A DNA stretch of 15,412 nt from Desulfobacterales bacterium (GTDB taxonomy: Bacteria > Desulfobacterota > Desulfobacteria > Desulfobacterales > Desulfobacteraceae): NCBI GenBank assembly GCA_022361095.1, contig JAKSBO010000160.1:1-15412 (forward strand), written 5' to 3'. Below the pieces are notes generated by a model, which was not told where the DNA came from, did no database searches, and saw only the letters and a program-made list of their open reading frames with translations. The position numbers were made by a program, and so were the translations under genes. Below are positions 15,160-15,412 of this stretch, piece after piece (the first letter of the stretch is position 1; each line of letters opens with the position of its first letter).

Positions 15160-15412
15160 AGATTATTATTGACACTTGCGTCTGGTCTTTAGCTTTACGA
15201 CGCCAGAAAAATATAACAACGTCTATAGAAGCAAAAGAACTTGAAGAATTAATCAAAGAAGTCCGGGTACAGCTTATAGGGCCAATTCGACAGGAGGTCC
15301 TGTCCGGTATAAAAATCAAATCACAGTTTGAACAACTCAAAAAAGTATTGGGTTTCTTTCCGGACCTGTCCCTTGATTCCAAAGATTTCGAACTTGCGGC
15401 TGAATATTATAA
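15156..15412 (+). CDS. vapC: VapC-type PIN-domain toxin, cut off by the window end
   Basis: The first 85 codons of a PIN-domain ribonuclease-type toxin, which in the family cleaves specific tRNAs or rRNA. The N-terminal MKIIIDTCVWSLAL has the first metal-binding acid (D6), and RQEVLSGI provides the second (E47). The remaining acidic residues, expected around residues 95-120, lie past the end of the window, so an intact active site cannot be confirmed. The ATG overlaps the antitoxin stop by four bases. No internal stop or frameshift is seen in the visible part. Confidence 0.85.
   Translation, partial: MKIIIDTCVWSLALRRQKNITTSIEAKELEELIKEVRVQLIGPIRQEVLSGIKIKSQFEQLKKVLGFFPDLSLDSKDFELAAEYY

Overview
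This is chromosomal sequence from a Gram-negative bacterium, most likely a sulfate-reducing member of the Desulfobacterota (Desulfobacteraceae-like). That placement is an inference from protein flavour, from the lpxC - DUF4390 - ntrY - ntrX - rsmD - coaD gene order, and from a hydantoinase-A/HDAC-family gene pair. LpxC shows that the cell makes lipid A. The coding DNA has moderate GC and the gaps between genes are AT-rich. I see no rRNA, tRNA, CRISPR array, insertion sequence or phage gene.

Layout. Positions 1-295 are an AT-rich leader with a palindrome and a possible promoter. They precede a small unrecognised STAS-like protein with a cysteine-rich tail (296-712, +). Converging on it is a minus-strand run: hyuA-type ATPase (4767-3073), HDAC-family deacetylase with a C-terminal Cys4 site (3062-1749), and epmA (1708-797). 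The first codons of epmA contain a perfect hairpin flanked by T-tracts on both strands. A crotonase-fold protein resembling enoyl-CoA isomerases (4956-5684, +) diverges from hyuA and converges on a LysR regulator (6624-5728, -). A long minus-strand operon runs from 13096 down to 6750: lpxC, a DUF4390 exported protein, an NtrY-like sensor kinase, an NtrX-like regulator, rsmD and coaD. Its last genes are coupled by 1-4 nt stop/start overlaps. Divergent from lpxC is comM/yifB (13269-14813, +). The window ends in a vapBC-type toxin-antitoxin pair whose toxin is cut off.

How the genes fit together. The operon combines an envelope step (LpxC), an envelope-associated exported protein, a membrane-anchored two-component system, ribosome modification (RsmD) and CoA synthesis (CoaD). 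This suggests co-expression of growth-linked functions, possibly with envelope or redox sensing by NtrYX. The NtrX homologue carries GAFEGA in place of GAFTGA, which questions whether it activates sigma-54. The hyuA-HDAC pair joins an ATP-dependent ring-opening-type enzyme to a zinc amidohydrolase without any hyuB, and is the best candidate here for an uncharacterised small-molecule amide pathway. All functional assignments rest on motifs read by eye; no database search was run.
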